From the NCBI GenBank assembly GCA_036417435.1, contig CM070901.1, positions 11,816,001-11,880,000 of the forward strand: a stretch of DNA of 64,000 bases, in the 5' to 3' direction. The notes below the pieces were generated by a model that worked only from the letters and a program-made list of their open reading frames with translations, was not told where the DNA came from and did no database searches. Each line of letters begins with the position of its first letter. Position 1 is the first letter of the stretch. Shown one piece after another: positions 46,441 to 58,799 of this stretch. Source of the stretch: Inia geoffrensis. Lineage: Eukaryota; Chordata; Mammalia; Artiodactyla; Iniidae. Both the position numbers and the translations under genes were made by a program.

Positions 46441-47973
46441 CGAGTATAGCATAACAGCAGTAAGTGAGAGCTGCTACATGACCTAGGTAACAAGTCACCT
46501 GTGAACTAAGTTACATCTAAATAGCAACTAGTAAATACTGAGGTCACCATTCAAGTGCAGAAAGTCTAATTGCACAGTTGGAGAGAGAAACACCTTCTTT
46601 AAAAACTCCCCCATCTATTTCTGTTAGTTACTTGAAGGTGTCATAGACTTAGCTTTGAGGCGGCATTCTCTGACTTTATATTTTGCTAGAATTTCTAACC
46701 AGGTTCCTTCTGTCCATGTCAGGGGTATTGGTGACCTTGCCAGAGGTGGGAGTCCCAAATCAAGGCTGGCGATCAAATGTCTGTGCAATCACTGTCCATG
46801 AAGTTGGAATGTTTTCAGAATTATCTTCAGCTACTGCCAAAATGCCAGAACCTATACTGCTAAAGGTTGCAATTATATTCTGTATGTTCAACCTGATAAA
46901 CATATCATGAAAAACGTTGTTTTAACAAATCTCTAATTTCAGGGTTTTTTACCCAACTGGGCAGTTCTTAAAGCTAAGATTCTGATAGAGGATACTGGAA
47001 AGGCTCATGAGAATAAAAGTAAAAGTATAAATTACAAAAGTAAAACATGAAGATTTCTACAGAACAATAAGTTTAAAAAATACAGCGTCTTAATGATAAA
47101 AGGTAACTATAACCATTTGTTCTCTAATAACAATCCTTATTTAACTTAAACATTGTTAACTTTAACTTACTATACCCAAATTCATCCTAATAAATCAGTC
47201 TGGGTCTATCTATCCATCTGACAGTCCACTATTTATGATGTGTATTGACTTGTATCTTGGGAATGGTGGCACACATATAATTGTACCAATGAGAAGGAGA
47301 GATAATGTCATACCATTTGTGTGAAATTGTAAATATGCATGTTAAGTCATAGATTTTTTAAAAATGGGAAATAACTTTTCTGCCAGTGTCTGAATTCCAG
47401 AATTTGTACCATAATTTCATTGAAACTTAACTCTTTGTGAGCAGGTTATAAGTTATTCTATTAAGAAAAATATTACTCTCAGACTTTAATAAATACAAAT
47501 TAAAACATCCATTTTTATACTTAAATATATTGGATTATATGATATCACACTTTAAATCTATCTCTATCTGTATAGCTTTTTATGTGCTACAGCTTTCAAT
47601 ATAGTGTATTCTGGCCATGGTGACATGGATTTATTTAACATTAGAACATTCCAAAAGACATTTCACTCTGTGAATTAAAATAAAACTTACAATTTTATAA
47701 TTTGTTTTTAGTTGTTCATATTTTAAATACTGCATATTATACCCCAAACAATATTTTTAATAAAGAGGACAGCTGAAAATTCATATTTGTATGACAGCTA
47801 TTTATAGTGCATAAAGGCATTTTCTTTTTAATGCTTATTTCTTCTTTCACAAAAAAGACAATTAACTCTGTAATATGTTCCAAGTAAGAATAATTTGTTA
47901 AATACACAAATGTATGAAATATTTTCTCAGAATTTAACAGCCTTTCCTTTTCTGACTTATTTTATTCAAATTT
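46441..47973. other. Unassigned AT-rich DNA
   Basis: No gene recognised. Positions 46540-46900 are less AT-rich and have an open frame on plus (46683-46910) with no recognisable domain. Confidence 0.45.
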
Positions 47974-47986
47974 AAAATTTAATTGT

Positions 47987-48265
47987 CCATGAGTATATAT
48001 AGAAAACAAACTTATGGTTACCAAAGGGGATAGCAGGGAGGGAGAGATACATTAGGATGAATTTGGGATTAACATATACACACTACTATTATATAAAATA
48101 GGTAACAACAAGGACCTACTGTATAGCACAGGGAACTCTACTCAATATCTTTTAAGAACCTATAATGGAAAAGAATCTGAAAAAGAATATATATGTGTAT
48201 AACTGAATCACTTTGCTGTACACTTGAAATTAACACAGCATTGTAAATTAGCTATACTTCAATAG
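47987..48265 (+). mobile_element. 5'-truncated L1 3' tail
   Basis: Sense L1 3' UTR: 'aacttatggttaccaaaggg' at 48009, 'acaaggacctactgtatagc' at 48107, then 'tcactttgctgtacacttga' at 48209. It is flanked by a perfect 13 bp target-site duplication, aaaatttaattgt, at 47974-47986 and 48266-48278. Confidence 0.9.
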
Positions 48266-48278
48266 AAAATTTAATTGT

Positions 48279-48741
48279 AACAAAGAATACAATTCATCCT
48301 GGAGATATTGGCATTTTTATCTTACATTATTTACATAAGAATAATTCACTGTAAGGATTATTCATGTTTTGAATACAAAGAAACAAGCATTTACTTAGTC
48401 TATTCAAAAGTGAACATTCTTGTTGAATAGGTATATGTCCAATAGCTCATAAATATTTATAGATTCTTAAGCAAAAAAACACATAGAACCTTGAATTTTG
48501 TGATCACAGTTTTGTTAACAGTTCAGAAGTTTCATGTTCTCCTTTGAGGAGCCAGTTTCTGATCTATTTTTGAAAGACTGGGTAAAATAACATATATTAA
48601 ATTTTAAACAAATAAGGAATTTTGCCAGTAAAATAAAAGCTGCTTTGGTTGTATCACTTGTGTTCCCTAGACCTGAAGAATACACTACTTAAATTTTTAT
48701 GCTGTAAATTTTTTAAAATTAATTTTTATCTTTCTTCTAAG
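48279..48741. other. Unassigned DNA upstream of a candidate exon
   Basis: AT-rich. The last 20 bases form a pyrimidine tract ending in cttctaag, which would be the acceptor of the exon at 48742. Confidence 0.45.
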
Positions 48742-48853
48742 ATTGTGGCACCTCATGGAAGCTCTTACAAGTTTCTTAAAGAATCCAGAAGAACCCGATG
48801 CATATTATAAACTTCAAAAGGAATATGAACACAATTGGACACAGAACAAATAA
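48742..48853 (+). CDS. Candidate terminal coding exon, gene unknown (partial)
   Basis: A canonical-looking 3' splice site (tttttatctttcttctaag, ending at 48741) is followed by a frame open from 48743 through 36 codons to TAA at 48851-48853. The peptide starts LWHLMEALTSFLKNPEEPD and ends EYEHNWTQNK. Its composition (charged, aromatic, balanced) is unlike the low-complexity frames elsewhere in this AT-rich stretch. The first base of the exon would complete a split codon. Possible poly(A) signals follow: AATAAA overlapping the stop at 48849-48854 and ATTAAA at 48874-48879, with GT-rich text after it. I do not recognise the protein. It could also be an old pseudogene piece or chance. No upstream exon was identified. 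Confidence 0.3.
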
Positions 48854-48873
48854 AAAGAATTTAAAAGTAAAGC

Positions 48874-48879
48874 ATTAAA
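48874..48879 (+). terminator. Possible polyadenylation signal (ATTAAA)
   Basis: ATTAAA is the common variant signal. It lies 21 bases after the stop codon of the candidate exon, followed by gtgtattgtct, a GT-rich stretch of the kind seen downstream of cleavage sites. It is only meaningful if the exon is real. Confidence 0.25.
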
Positions 48880-49460
48880 GTGTATTGTCTCAAATTTTTA
48901 ATGTGTTAAATGCCTCTGTTCATAACATTGATGGTATTTTTTCTGCATTCTAGTACCTGAGAATAATTATCAGAGGCTATAATATAATATTTACTGTTTT
49001 GAAAGAACAGCTTTTATAAATTATGATGAATTTTCATCCAAAGTAGTATTAACATTAATTTGTAGCAACATGTTAGCACATTTATCTATTTAAACACTAA
49101 GAAACTTCCAAATTAAAAAGAATTAAGAATTTTGAATAATAGAGTTATTTTTGCATGCTGTGTGCTAGGGGGATTTTTGCATGGTGAAATGCTTTTCCTG
49201 TCCTTGATTTTTAGAAACTTACACAATATTAAGAAGTGATTTCCAGCTACTGATGTGTATAGGTTTCAAATTTAAAGGCTCTTATTTATAAGGAATACAA
49301 ATGTATATAGAATCTTTCAAAAATGGAGTATCTAAGTTATATTTATTCGATCATCTCTATGTTTTGCCATTTTTTTCTCACTTTTTTTTTTTTTTTGATC
49401 TAATAAAGATCCATGATCACTTTTCTACCATCCTTACTTCATTTGAACACTTTGGGTGAG
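48880..49460. other. Unassigned AT-rich DNA
   Basis: No feature recognised beyond a T run near 49383-49396. Confidence 0.5.
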
Positions 49461-49537
49461 ATATATATATATAATATATATATATAATATATATAAATAT
49501 ATATATAATATATATATATTTTATATATATGTATATA
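49461..49537. repeat. Alternating TA-rich tract
   Basis: About 77 bp of TA-alternating sequence with single-base phase changes, so that most of it is self-complementary. Confidence 0.9.
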
Positions 49538-51639
49538 AAATCATTAGAAATAAATGACATAGCAAAATCAGATGGCCTGTATGCTTAAAGATCCTTTGGG
49601 AGCAACAACATAAACAAGGAAACCAGCCAAAAAAGTATTTTGAAATACATTAGTTTATAGGTCACTCATTCTAAACATATATGCTGTTTTGATCACATTC
49701 TGAAAGTAGAGGAATATGAGCCCAGTGGTACCTATGGTTAAGATTTTTTCCTCTGGCTTCATTTTAAAGCATATTAAGTTTTCTTCATAGGTTTCTGAAA
49801 ATCTTAAGGATTTTGTATTGTTTTTGTTCTCCTTAATTTGGTGTTACATTTCTCTTAAGGGTAAGTTTTTCAATTAGGAACAACTTTACCCTTAAGCTTA
49901 TTATCTATGTGGTGTAGAACATTTCAATTTTAATTTTACTAATCAGTGCATATGGAAAGATCCCTCCAACCTTTTTCAACTATACTAAGCTATCTAAAGC
50001 AACTTGCTTTCTCTAAGAATTATGCTAATATTTTATTGGCCTTTCTATTATGTAAGTTCAAACATGAAAAACATCCTTAGGATTCTTTCTACATTTGCAT
50101 TTTAATTCCTAAGAACTGTTTAAATTTTTATCATATTGTATTATTAACTGATTTTTTTCTCTATACTTTTTACACTTGAAAGAACTGTTGTCTAATAAGT
50201 GTTTAGGTCTTAGTCCCAATTTTTTGTTGCATAAAAATATACCTTGAAGATTTAGACATTAGTGATGCCACAGTAATACAAAGCCCACATAATCCCTTGT
50301 CTGATTGGACCACTAGCAGACACTTAACCTAAGCAGAGTTTCCTGTGACCTGTGATGTGGCCTGGCAGAAAATGATGAGCAGGTCAAGTAAAGTCGAGAG
50401 AGATTGAGATTAAAACATCCAAGCATTAATAACAGAGCTGCTGATAGGTGGCATTAATTCTTAGGACTTATTGATAAAATGCAAATGTAGCAAGAATCCT
50501 AATGTTTTTAAGGCAATAAGAGTGTATACTTGTTCCTTGCCCCCAAAAATATCTACCGAAAAACTTATATGAATTACCCTAACTGAGTAACTCATGATTC
50601 AACAAAAAATGACTGCCTTATCAACACTATTAATAGAACCACATATGGAGAATATAGTTTGAAATGGCAAGAAATCTCAAGAAAAATTATGTTTTTTACT
50701 TGTTTCTCTTTTGTATCCATATTAGAACAGTCAGAGTGAGTTTTACATGAGGGCAAGCTTTTTTTTTTTTATGTGCTGTTCAGCAGTCTCTCTTAGGCAT
50801 CTACAGAAATTTATCTATTGTGTAATATTAAAATTTCTTCTTTTTTTTTGTAATCCATTCTAACATCTTCCTTCCTTCCACACGTCAACAAACATTTCTT
50901 GATCATATTAAGTATGAAACAATTTGTTAAGTAAGAGGTAACAGAACTATAAAATTTTTTCCAATCTTCAAAGAATTTTATTTGTTATTTGGGAAGTTTT
51001 GTTTTTCTTTCTACTAGTTTTCTTTTTGTAAGGATTTTTTATAATTACCCTAATCTCCTGCTTTTCTAACTTAATCTTTTACTATTGGTTAGTTTTTAAA
51101 GTAATCCTTTGACTCCTACATAATCTAAAGAAAGGTCAATAATATTATTTACTTTCCCCTTTAACTCTCCCCCTTTATCCAGTTTTATTTGCATTGTTTT
51201 ACTCTGTCAGGCATATAATGCTCAATGCATTTTCAACTGATGACCCCACTATGTCTTAGCTCTACAATTTAAACATATGAAATGTTCAACATCAGTTTTC
51301 CCACTTTTTGTTGGGATAAATGCCATCTTCTTTTTGATTCCTTGGGAAAGACACAAGTGAATAGCATCCCCTTAGTTCTGGCACATCAAAGCATTTCTCT
51401 ATGGCCTCAGTACCTGAAAGACCGTATGATGGATAGAATATTTTTCATTAGCATTTTATTCTTAAGTAAATAAAAAATTCAGCAGTATGATGTTGGTCCA
51501 ATTCTCTTGCTCTTATTAAGAGAGGAGAAAATTCCTGATTCTCCCTTAAACTATTCTATTATTTCTTTTCACCCATCACATGTAACACTTTATAACATAC
51601 TATATACTTCAGTTACTTAACATTTTCTTTTATATCTAT
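49538..51639. other. Unassigned AT-rich DNA
   Basis: No gene recognised in about 2.1 kb. Positions 50250-50420 are slightly less AT-rich and might be an old LTR piece. Positions 51150-51450 have a short open frame without recognisable domain. Confidence 0.45.
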
Positions 51640-51752
51640 ATTTATTGTCTGTTCACTCCCCAGTAGACTACAGGTTCCATGTATGCTATAGTTGCATTTA
51701 CTAGAAGAGTGCCTGATATATAGTAGGCACTAAAAAATATTGAATAATAAAC
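51640..51752 (+). repeat. L2 3' end fragment
   Basis: The text 'agagtgcctgatatatagta' and 'ggcactaaaaaatattgaat' at 51706-51745 corresponds to the L2 3' terminus in sense orientation. Confidence 0.7.
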
Positions 51753-52304
51753 GGCCGTATATACTACTTTGGTAGATTCAACCACAATAACAGCATTTAA
51801 ATTTGCATTGTGAGAAATTCACATTTTATAACTACAAAAGGAGGAAGAAGGTATACTAGCTATGAAGTCTTAGAAGTAATGTTGTCTTAGTGTCTAGGAA
51901 GTCATATTGTTAACATTCAAGTTTAAATTGGCAGTGGAAACTCTTGAGGTTCTAGATTTTTTGTAATACTTTAATGGTTGGAAAAGGAAAATAGTCATCT
52001 CCTCAAATAATTTAAACAGTATTTCAATGAAGGAAGTCTCTGAAATTAAAAATCATGCTTGAAATTATCCTTCCAGAATGCTTCTAAATACAAAAAGTCA
52101 ATGAGGAATACTTTCTTCTTTAGAAGGAAGCTGATTCTGCTCCTATTTTAAAACTGAATCTTCTATTTTACCTAGATATACTAGGTCATAAACTGTAGTT
52201 TGATTTTTTTAACTAGAATTCATTCTTATTGTGCATGCCATTCTAACTACAAATGGAAGATCTGTGCTTCTCAATGTGTCTGAACTGCTATCTAGCAAGC
52301 AAGG
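51753..52304. other. Unassigned AT-rich DNA
   Basis: No feature recognised between the L2 fragment and the full-length L1. Confidence 0.5.
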
Positions 52305-52939
52305 ATAAACTTGCCAGAAGACCTTCAAGATGGCGAAGGAGTAAGACGTGGAGATCACCTTCCTCCCCACAAATACATCAAAAGTACATCTACCTGTGGA
52401 ACAACTCCAACAGAACACCTACTGAACGCTAGCAGAAGACCTCAGACTTCCAAAAAGCCGTGTGGCTGACAGGGTGCTGGTGCTCCAGCCAGATGTCAGG
52501 TGGGAGAGCTGAGTTCAGGACCTTGGACCACAAGAGACTACCCGGCCCCACATAATATCAATCAGCGAGAGTTCTCCCAGAGATCTCCATCTCAATGCTA
52601 AGACCCAGCTCCACTCAATGACCAGCAAGCTCCAGTGCTGGACACCCCATGACAAACAACAAGCAAGACAGGAACACAACCCCACCCATTAGCAGAGAAG
52701 CTGCCTAAAATTATAATAAGGTCACAGACACCCCAAACACACCACCAGATGTGGTCCTGCCCACCAGAAAGACAAGATCCAGCCTCATCCACCAGAACAC
52801 AGGCACCAGCCCCTAGAGCAGGAAGCCTACATAACTCACTAAACAAACCTTACACACTGGGAGCAGACACCAAAAATAACGGGAACTACAAACATGCAGC
52901 CTGCAAAAAGGAGACCCCAAACACAGTAAGTCAAGCAAA

Positions 52940-53765
52940 ATGAGAACACAGAGAAATACACAGCAGATAAAGGAGCAAAGTAAAAACCCACCAGACCAAA
53001 CAAATGAAGAGGAAATAGGCAGTCTACCTGAAACAGAATTCAGAGTAATGATAGTAAAGATGATCCAAAACCTTGGAAATAGAATGGAGAAAATACAAGA
53101 AACGTGTAACAAGGACCTAGAAGAGCTAAAGAGCAAACAAACGATGAACAACACAATAAATGAAATTAAAAATACTCTAGAAAGAATCAAGAGCCGAATA
53201 ACTGAGACAGAAGAACAGGTAAGTTACCTGGAAGATAAAATAGTGGAAATAACTACCACAGAGCAGAATAAAGCCAAAAGAATGAAAAGAATTGAGGACA
53301 GTCTCAGAGACTTCTGGGCCAACATAAAACGCACTGAAATTCTAATTATAGGGATCCCAGAAGAAGAAGAGACAAAGAAAGAGACTGAGAAAATATGTGA
53401 AGAGATTATAGTTGAAACTTCCCTAATATGGGAAAGGAAATAGTCAATCAAGTCCAGGAAGCACAGAGAGTCCCATACAGGACAAATGCAAGGAGAAACA
53501 CACCAAGATACATATTAATCAAACTAACAAAAATTAAATTCAAAGAAAAAAATATTAAAAGCAGCAAGGGAAAAGCAACAAATAACATACAGGGGAATCT
53601 CCATAAGCTTAACAACTGATCTTTCAGCAGAAACTCTGCAAGCCAGGACATATACCCAGCAAGGATCTCATTCAGATTCGACAGAGAAATTAAAAGCTTT
53701 GCAGAATACAAAGAGAATACAGCACCACCAAGCAAGCTTTACAACAAATGCTAAAGGAACTTCTC
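52940..53765 (+). pseudogene. L1 ORF1 (RNA-binding protein), broken
   Basis: ORF1 encodes the L1 RNA chaperone that coats the transcript. The start ATG at 52940 opens a frame to 53443 (167 residues) with a glutamate- and lysine-rich coiled-coil region from about residue 35 to 105. The start of the RRM domain follows. The frame is then lost near 53440, and the rest of the RRM and C-terminal domain runs on in other frames with stops to about 53765. The family's usual length is about 340 residues, so about half is in one frame. A functional protein is not possible from this copy. Confidence 0.85.
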
Positions 53766-53826
53766 TAGGCAGGAGACACAAGAGAAGGAAAAGACCTACA
53801 AACACAAATCCAAAACAATTAAGAAA

Positions 53827-56800
53827 ATGGTAATAGGAACATACATATTGATAATTACCTTAAATGTAAATGGATTAAATGCTCAAACCAAAAGACATAG
53901 ACTGGCTGAATGGATACAAAAACAAGATCCATATATATGCTGTCGAGAGGAGACCCACTTTAGACCTAGGAACACATACAGACTGAAAGTGAGGGGATGG
54001 AAAAAGATATTCTGTGCAAATGGAAATCAAACGAAAGCTGGAGTAGCAATTCTCATATCAGTCAAAACAGACTTTAAGATAAAGTCTATTACAAGAGACA
54101 AAGAAGGACACTTCATAATGATCAAGGGATCAATCCAAGAAGAAGATATAACAATGGTAAATATTTATGCACCCAACATAGGAGCACCTCAATACATAAG
54201 GCAAATGCTAACAGCCATAAAAGGGGAAATCGACAGTAACACAATAATACTAGGGGACTTTAACACCCCACATTCACCAATGGACACACCATCCAAAATG
54301 AAAATAAATAAATAAACACAAGCTTTAAATGACACATTATACAAGATGGTCTTAATTGATATTTATAGGACATTCCATCCAAAAACAACATAATACACTT
54401 TCTTCTCAAGTGCTCCTGGAACATTCCGCAGGATAGATCATAACTTGGGTCACAAATCATGCCTTGGTAAAGTTAAGAAAATTGAAATTGTATCAAGTAA
54501 CTTTTCTGACGACAATGCTCTGAGACTAGATATCAATTACAGGAAAAAAAACTGTAAAAAATACAAACAGCTAGAGGCTAAACAATACACTACTAAATAA
54601 CCAAGAGATCACTGAAGAAATCAAAGAGGAAATCAAAAAATACTTAGAAACAGATGACAATGAAAACATGATAACCCAAAACCTATGGGATGCAGCTGAA
54701 GCAGTTTTAAGAGGGAAGTTTATAGCAATACAATCCTACCTCAGGAAACAAGAAAATTCTCAAATAATCAACCTAACCTTACACTTAAAGCAATTAGAGA
54801 AAGAAGAATAAAAAAACCCCCAAAGTTGGCAGAAGGAAAGAAATCATAAAAATCAAATCAGAAATAAATGAAAAAGAAATGAAGGAAACAGTAGCACAGA
54901 TCAATAAAACTAAATGCTGGTTCTTTGAGAAGATAAACAAAATTGATAAAACATTAGCCAGAATCATGGAGAAAAAAGGGAGAAGACTCAAATCATCAGA
55001 ATTAGAAATTAAAAAGAAGTAACAACTGACATGGCAGAAATACAAAGGATCATGAGAGATTACTACAAGCAACTATATGCCAATAATATGGACAACCTGG
55101 AAGAAATGGACAAATTCTTAGAAAGCTACAACTTTACAAGACTGAACCAGGAAGAAATAGAAAATATGAACAGACGGATCACAAGCACTGAAATTGAAAC
55201 TGTGATTAAAATCTTCCAACAAACAAAAATGCAGGACCAGATGGCTTCACAAGCAAATTCTATCAAACTTTTAGAGAAGAGCTAACACCTATCCTTCTCA
55301 AACCTTTCCAAAATATAGCAGAGGAAGGAACACTCCCAAACTCATTCTATGGGGCCACCATCACCCTGATACCAAAACCAGACAAGGATGTCACAAAAAA
55401 AGACAACTACAGGCCAATATCACTGAGGAACATAGATGCAAAACTCCGCAACAAATACTAGTAAACAGAATCCAACAGCACATTAAAAGGATCATACACC
55501 ATGATCAAGTTGGATTTATCCCAGGAATGCAAGGATACTTCAATATGTGCAAGTCAATCAATATGATACACCATATTAACAAACTGAAGGAGAAAAAAAC
55601 ATAATGATAATCTCAATAGATGCAGAAAAAGCTTTCGACAAAATTCAACACCATTTATAATAAAAACTCTCCAGAAAGTAGGCAGAGTGGGAACTTACCT
55701 CAACATAATAAAGGCCATATATGACAAACCCACAGCCAACGTCATTCTTGATGGTGAAAAACTGAAACCATTTCCACTACAATAAGGAAGAAGGCAAGGT
55801 TGCCCACTCTAAGCTCTATTATTCAACATAGTTTTGGAAGTTTTAGCCACAGAAATCAGAGAAGAAAAAAAAAAAAATAAAAGGAATCCGAATCTGAAAA
55901 GAAGAATTAAAACTGTCATTGTTTGCAGATGACATGATGCTATATATAGAGAATCCTAAAAATGTTACCAGAAAACTACTAGAGCTAATCAATGGAGTTG
56001 GTAAAATAGCAGGATACAAAATTAATGCACAGAAATCTCTTGCATTCCTATATGCTGATGATGAGAAATCTGAAAGTGAAATTAAGGAAACACTCCCATT
56101 TACCGTTGCAATAAAAGGAATAAAATAAGTAGGATTAAACCTACTTTAGGAGACAAAAGACCTGTATGCAGAAATCTATAAGACATTGATGAAAGAAATT
56201 AAAGATGATACAAACAGTTGGAGAGATATAACATGATCTTGGATTGGAAGAATCAACCTTGTGAAAATGACTCTACTACCCAAAGCAGTCTGCAGAGTCA
56301 ATGCAATCCCTATCAATCTACCAATGGCATTTTTCACAGAACTAGAACAAAAAAATTCACAAATTGTATGGAAACACAAAAGACCCCAAATAACCAAAGC
56401 AAGCTTGAAAAAGAAAAACAGAAGTGGAGGAATCAGGCTCCCTGACTTCAGACTATACTACAAAGATACAGTAATCAAGACAGTATGGTACTGGCACATA
56501 AACAGTAAGATCAGTAGAACAGGATAGGAAGTCCAGAGATAAACCCATGCACCTATGTCACCTTATCTTTGATAAGAGAGCCAAGAATATACAATGGAGA
56601 AAAGACAGCCTCTTCAATAAGTGGTACTGGGAAAATTGAACAGCTACATGTAAAAGAATGAACTGAGAACACTCCTTAACACCATACCAAAAATAAGCTA
56701 AAAATGGATTAGAGACCTAAATGTAAGGCCAGACACCATAAAACTCTTAGAGGAAAACATGCTTCAGACCCACCTACTAGAGAAATGGAAATAAAACCAA

Positions 56801-57845
56801 AAATAAACAAATGGGACCTAATGAAACTTAAAAACTTTTGCACAGCAAAGGGAACCATAAACAAGATGAAAAGACAACCCTCAGAATGGGAGAAAATATT
56901 TGCAAACAAAGCAACTGACAAAAGATTAATCTCCAAAATAAACAAGCAGCTCATGCAGCTCAATAACAAAAAAACAAACAATCCAATCCAAAAATGGGCA
57001 GAAGGGCTTCCCTGGTGGCGCAGTGGTTGAGAATCTACCTGCTGACGCAGGGGACATGGGTTCGTGCCCCGGTCCGGGAAGATCCCACATGCCGTGGAGC
57101 AGCTGGGCCCGTGAGCCATGGTTGCTGAGCCTGCATGGCCGGAGCCTGTGCTCCACAATGGGAGAGGCCACAACAGTGAGAGGCCCACATACCGCAAAAA
57201 AAAAAAAAAATAATAATAATAATAAAAAAATTTAAAAATGGGCAGAAGACCTAAATAGACATTTCTCTGAAGAAGATATACAGCTTGTCAACAAACACAT
57301 GAAAGGATGCTCAACATCACTAACCATTAGAGAAATGCAAATCAAAACTACAGTGAAGTATCACCTCACACTGGTCAGAATGGCCATCATCAAAAAAATC
57401 TACAAACAATAAATGCTAGAGAGGGTGTGGAGAAAAGGGAACCCTCTTGCACTGTTGGTGGGAATGTAAATTGATACAGCCACTATGGAGAACAGTATGG
57501 AGGTTCCTTAAAAAACTAAAAAGAGAACTACCGTGTGACCCAACAATCCCACTACTGGGCATATACCTGGAGAAAACCATTATTCAAAAAGTCATGGACC
57601 GCAATGCTCATTGCAGCACTATTTATAATAGTCAGGACATGGCAGCAACCTATAGTCCATCAACAGATGAATGGATAAAGAAGATGTGGCACGTATATAC
57701 CACAGAATATTACTCAGCCATAAAAAGAAACGAAATTGAGTTATTTGTAGTGAGGTGGTTGGACCTAGAGTCTGTCATACAGAGTGAAGTAAGTCAGAAA
57801 GAGAAAAACAAATACTGTATGCTAACACATATATATGGAATCTAA
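53827..57845 (+). pseudogene. L1 ORF2 (endonuclease / reverse transcriptase), broken
   Basis: ORF2 encodes the nicking endonuclease and reverse transcriptase that copy L1 and SINE RNA into the genome. The N-terminal endonuclease part is open for 162 residues from ATG 53827 (LNVNGLNAQTKRHRLAEW near the start, GDFNTPHSPMD near the end) and stops at 54313-54315. The reverse transcriptase catalytic motif FADD is at 55922-55933 within a later open segment. The cysteine-rich C-terminal end is readable at 57447-57845. Many stops and frame breaks occur between these, and a SINE is inserted at 57005-57233. It probably cannot make active enzyme. Confidence 0.88.
57005..57233 (+). mobile_element. CHR-type SINE nested in L1 ORF2
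   Basis: Full-length plus-strand copy, A15 tail followed by a (TAA)n stretch (57211-57224) and an A run. Perfect 15 bp target-site duplication aaaaatgggcagaag at 56990-57004 and 57234-57248. Confidence 0.97.
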
Positions 57846-58225
57846 AAAAAAAAGGTTCTGAGGAACCTAGACATAGGACAGAAATAAAGACTCACATGTT
57901 GAGCATGGACTTGAGGACACAGGAAGGGGGAAGGGTAAGCTGGGACAGAGTGAGAGAGTTTCACTGACATATATGCACTACCAAATGTAAAATAGATAGC
58001 TAGTGGGAAGGAGCCGCATAGCACGGGGAGAGCAGTGCCATGCGTTGTGACCACCTAGAGGGGTGGGATAGGGAGGGTGGGAGGGAGACACAAGAGGGAG
58101 GGGATATGGGGATATATGTATATGTAGAGCTGATTCACTTTGTTGTCCGGCAGAGACTAGCCCAGCATTGTAAAGCAATTATACTCCAATAAAGGTGTTA
58201 CAAAAAGAAAGAATAAACTCACCAG

Positions 58226-58799
58226 CATATGTTCAAAGCAGTAAAATATTTATGACCAGCATTGGCCCAAGATGGCTGTCTGTCTGTTGGAAGAGAAAAC
58301 TCAATAAATGAGCTGAGTAGTAGAATCAACACAGCTGAAGGGCAATTTGGCCACAGCTACTAGATTGAATCGATGAACTCTCTGAAAGTGATTGACCAAT
58401 CATCCTAACTTTTACTGTAATCCCCTTTACTTCCTGCTGATTCAGCAGCATAAGGAGACAAAAATGGCCAGTGGCAGTCTGGCATCCAATTTAATGGAAC
58501 CATGATTTGTGTCCTGATGGAAGGCTTTTTCCCCTGGGAATAGAACTCACAGTGCCCAGTATTATAGGAATGGGGTGGGGGGACTACGTCAGCAGATTAT
58601 TTGGTGTTTTAGTGAGAGGGTCACATCCCAATCCCTTGATTGCTGGCTGTATACATTCCAATTAGGGGAGAAAGACCATCATATACCAAGTACTAGCTTA
58701 AGACATATATGACACCTTCAGGACTTCACCATAATCCTAAAGACTTTATTTTTTCAAGATGGTCCCATAACTGAGACTACAGGAGCCTATCTCACAATT
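58226..58799 (-). mobile_element. Possible end of ERV-L-like internal sequence
   Basis: No gene recognised. Text from about 58490 onward is continuous in character with the ERV-L-like block that follows and may be its 3' part, read antisense. Assignment is weak. Confidence 0.3.

Larger units (their letters stand above)
52317..58210 (+). mobile_element. Full-length, inactivated L1 retrotransposon
   Basis: A complete L1 of about 5.9 kb: 5' region (52317-52939) starting near 'caagatggcgaaggagtaag', ORF1, a short gap, ORF2, 3' UTR (57846-58195) ending 'ctccaataaaggtgttac' and a short A-rich tail. It is flanked by an imperfect target-site duplication: ataaacttgccag at about 52304-52316 and ataaactcaccag at 58213-58225. 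Both ORFs are broken. A CHR SINE lies inside ORF2, so the L1 is older than that SINE. Its 3' end matches the antisense copy at 14359-14930. Confidence 0.93.

Noticed and set aside
46683..46910. 75-codon open frame on plus
   Set aside because: No domain, no splice or poly(A) context as good as that at 48742, and length expected by chance in a less AT-rich patch.
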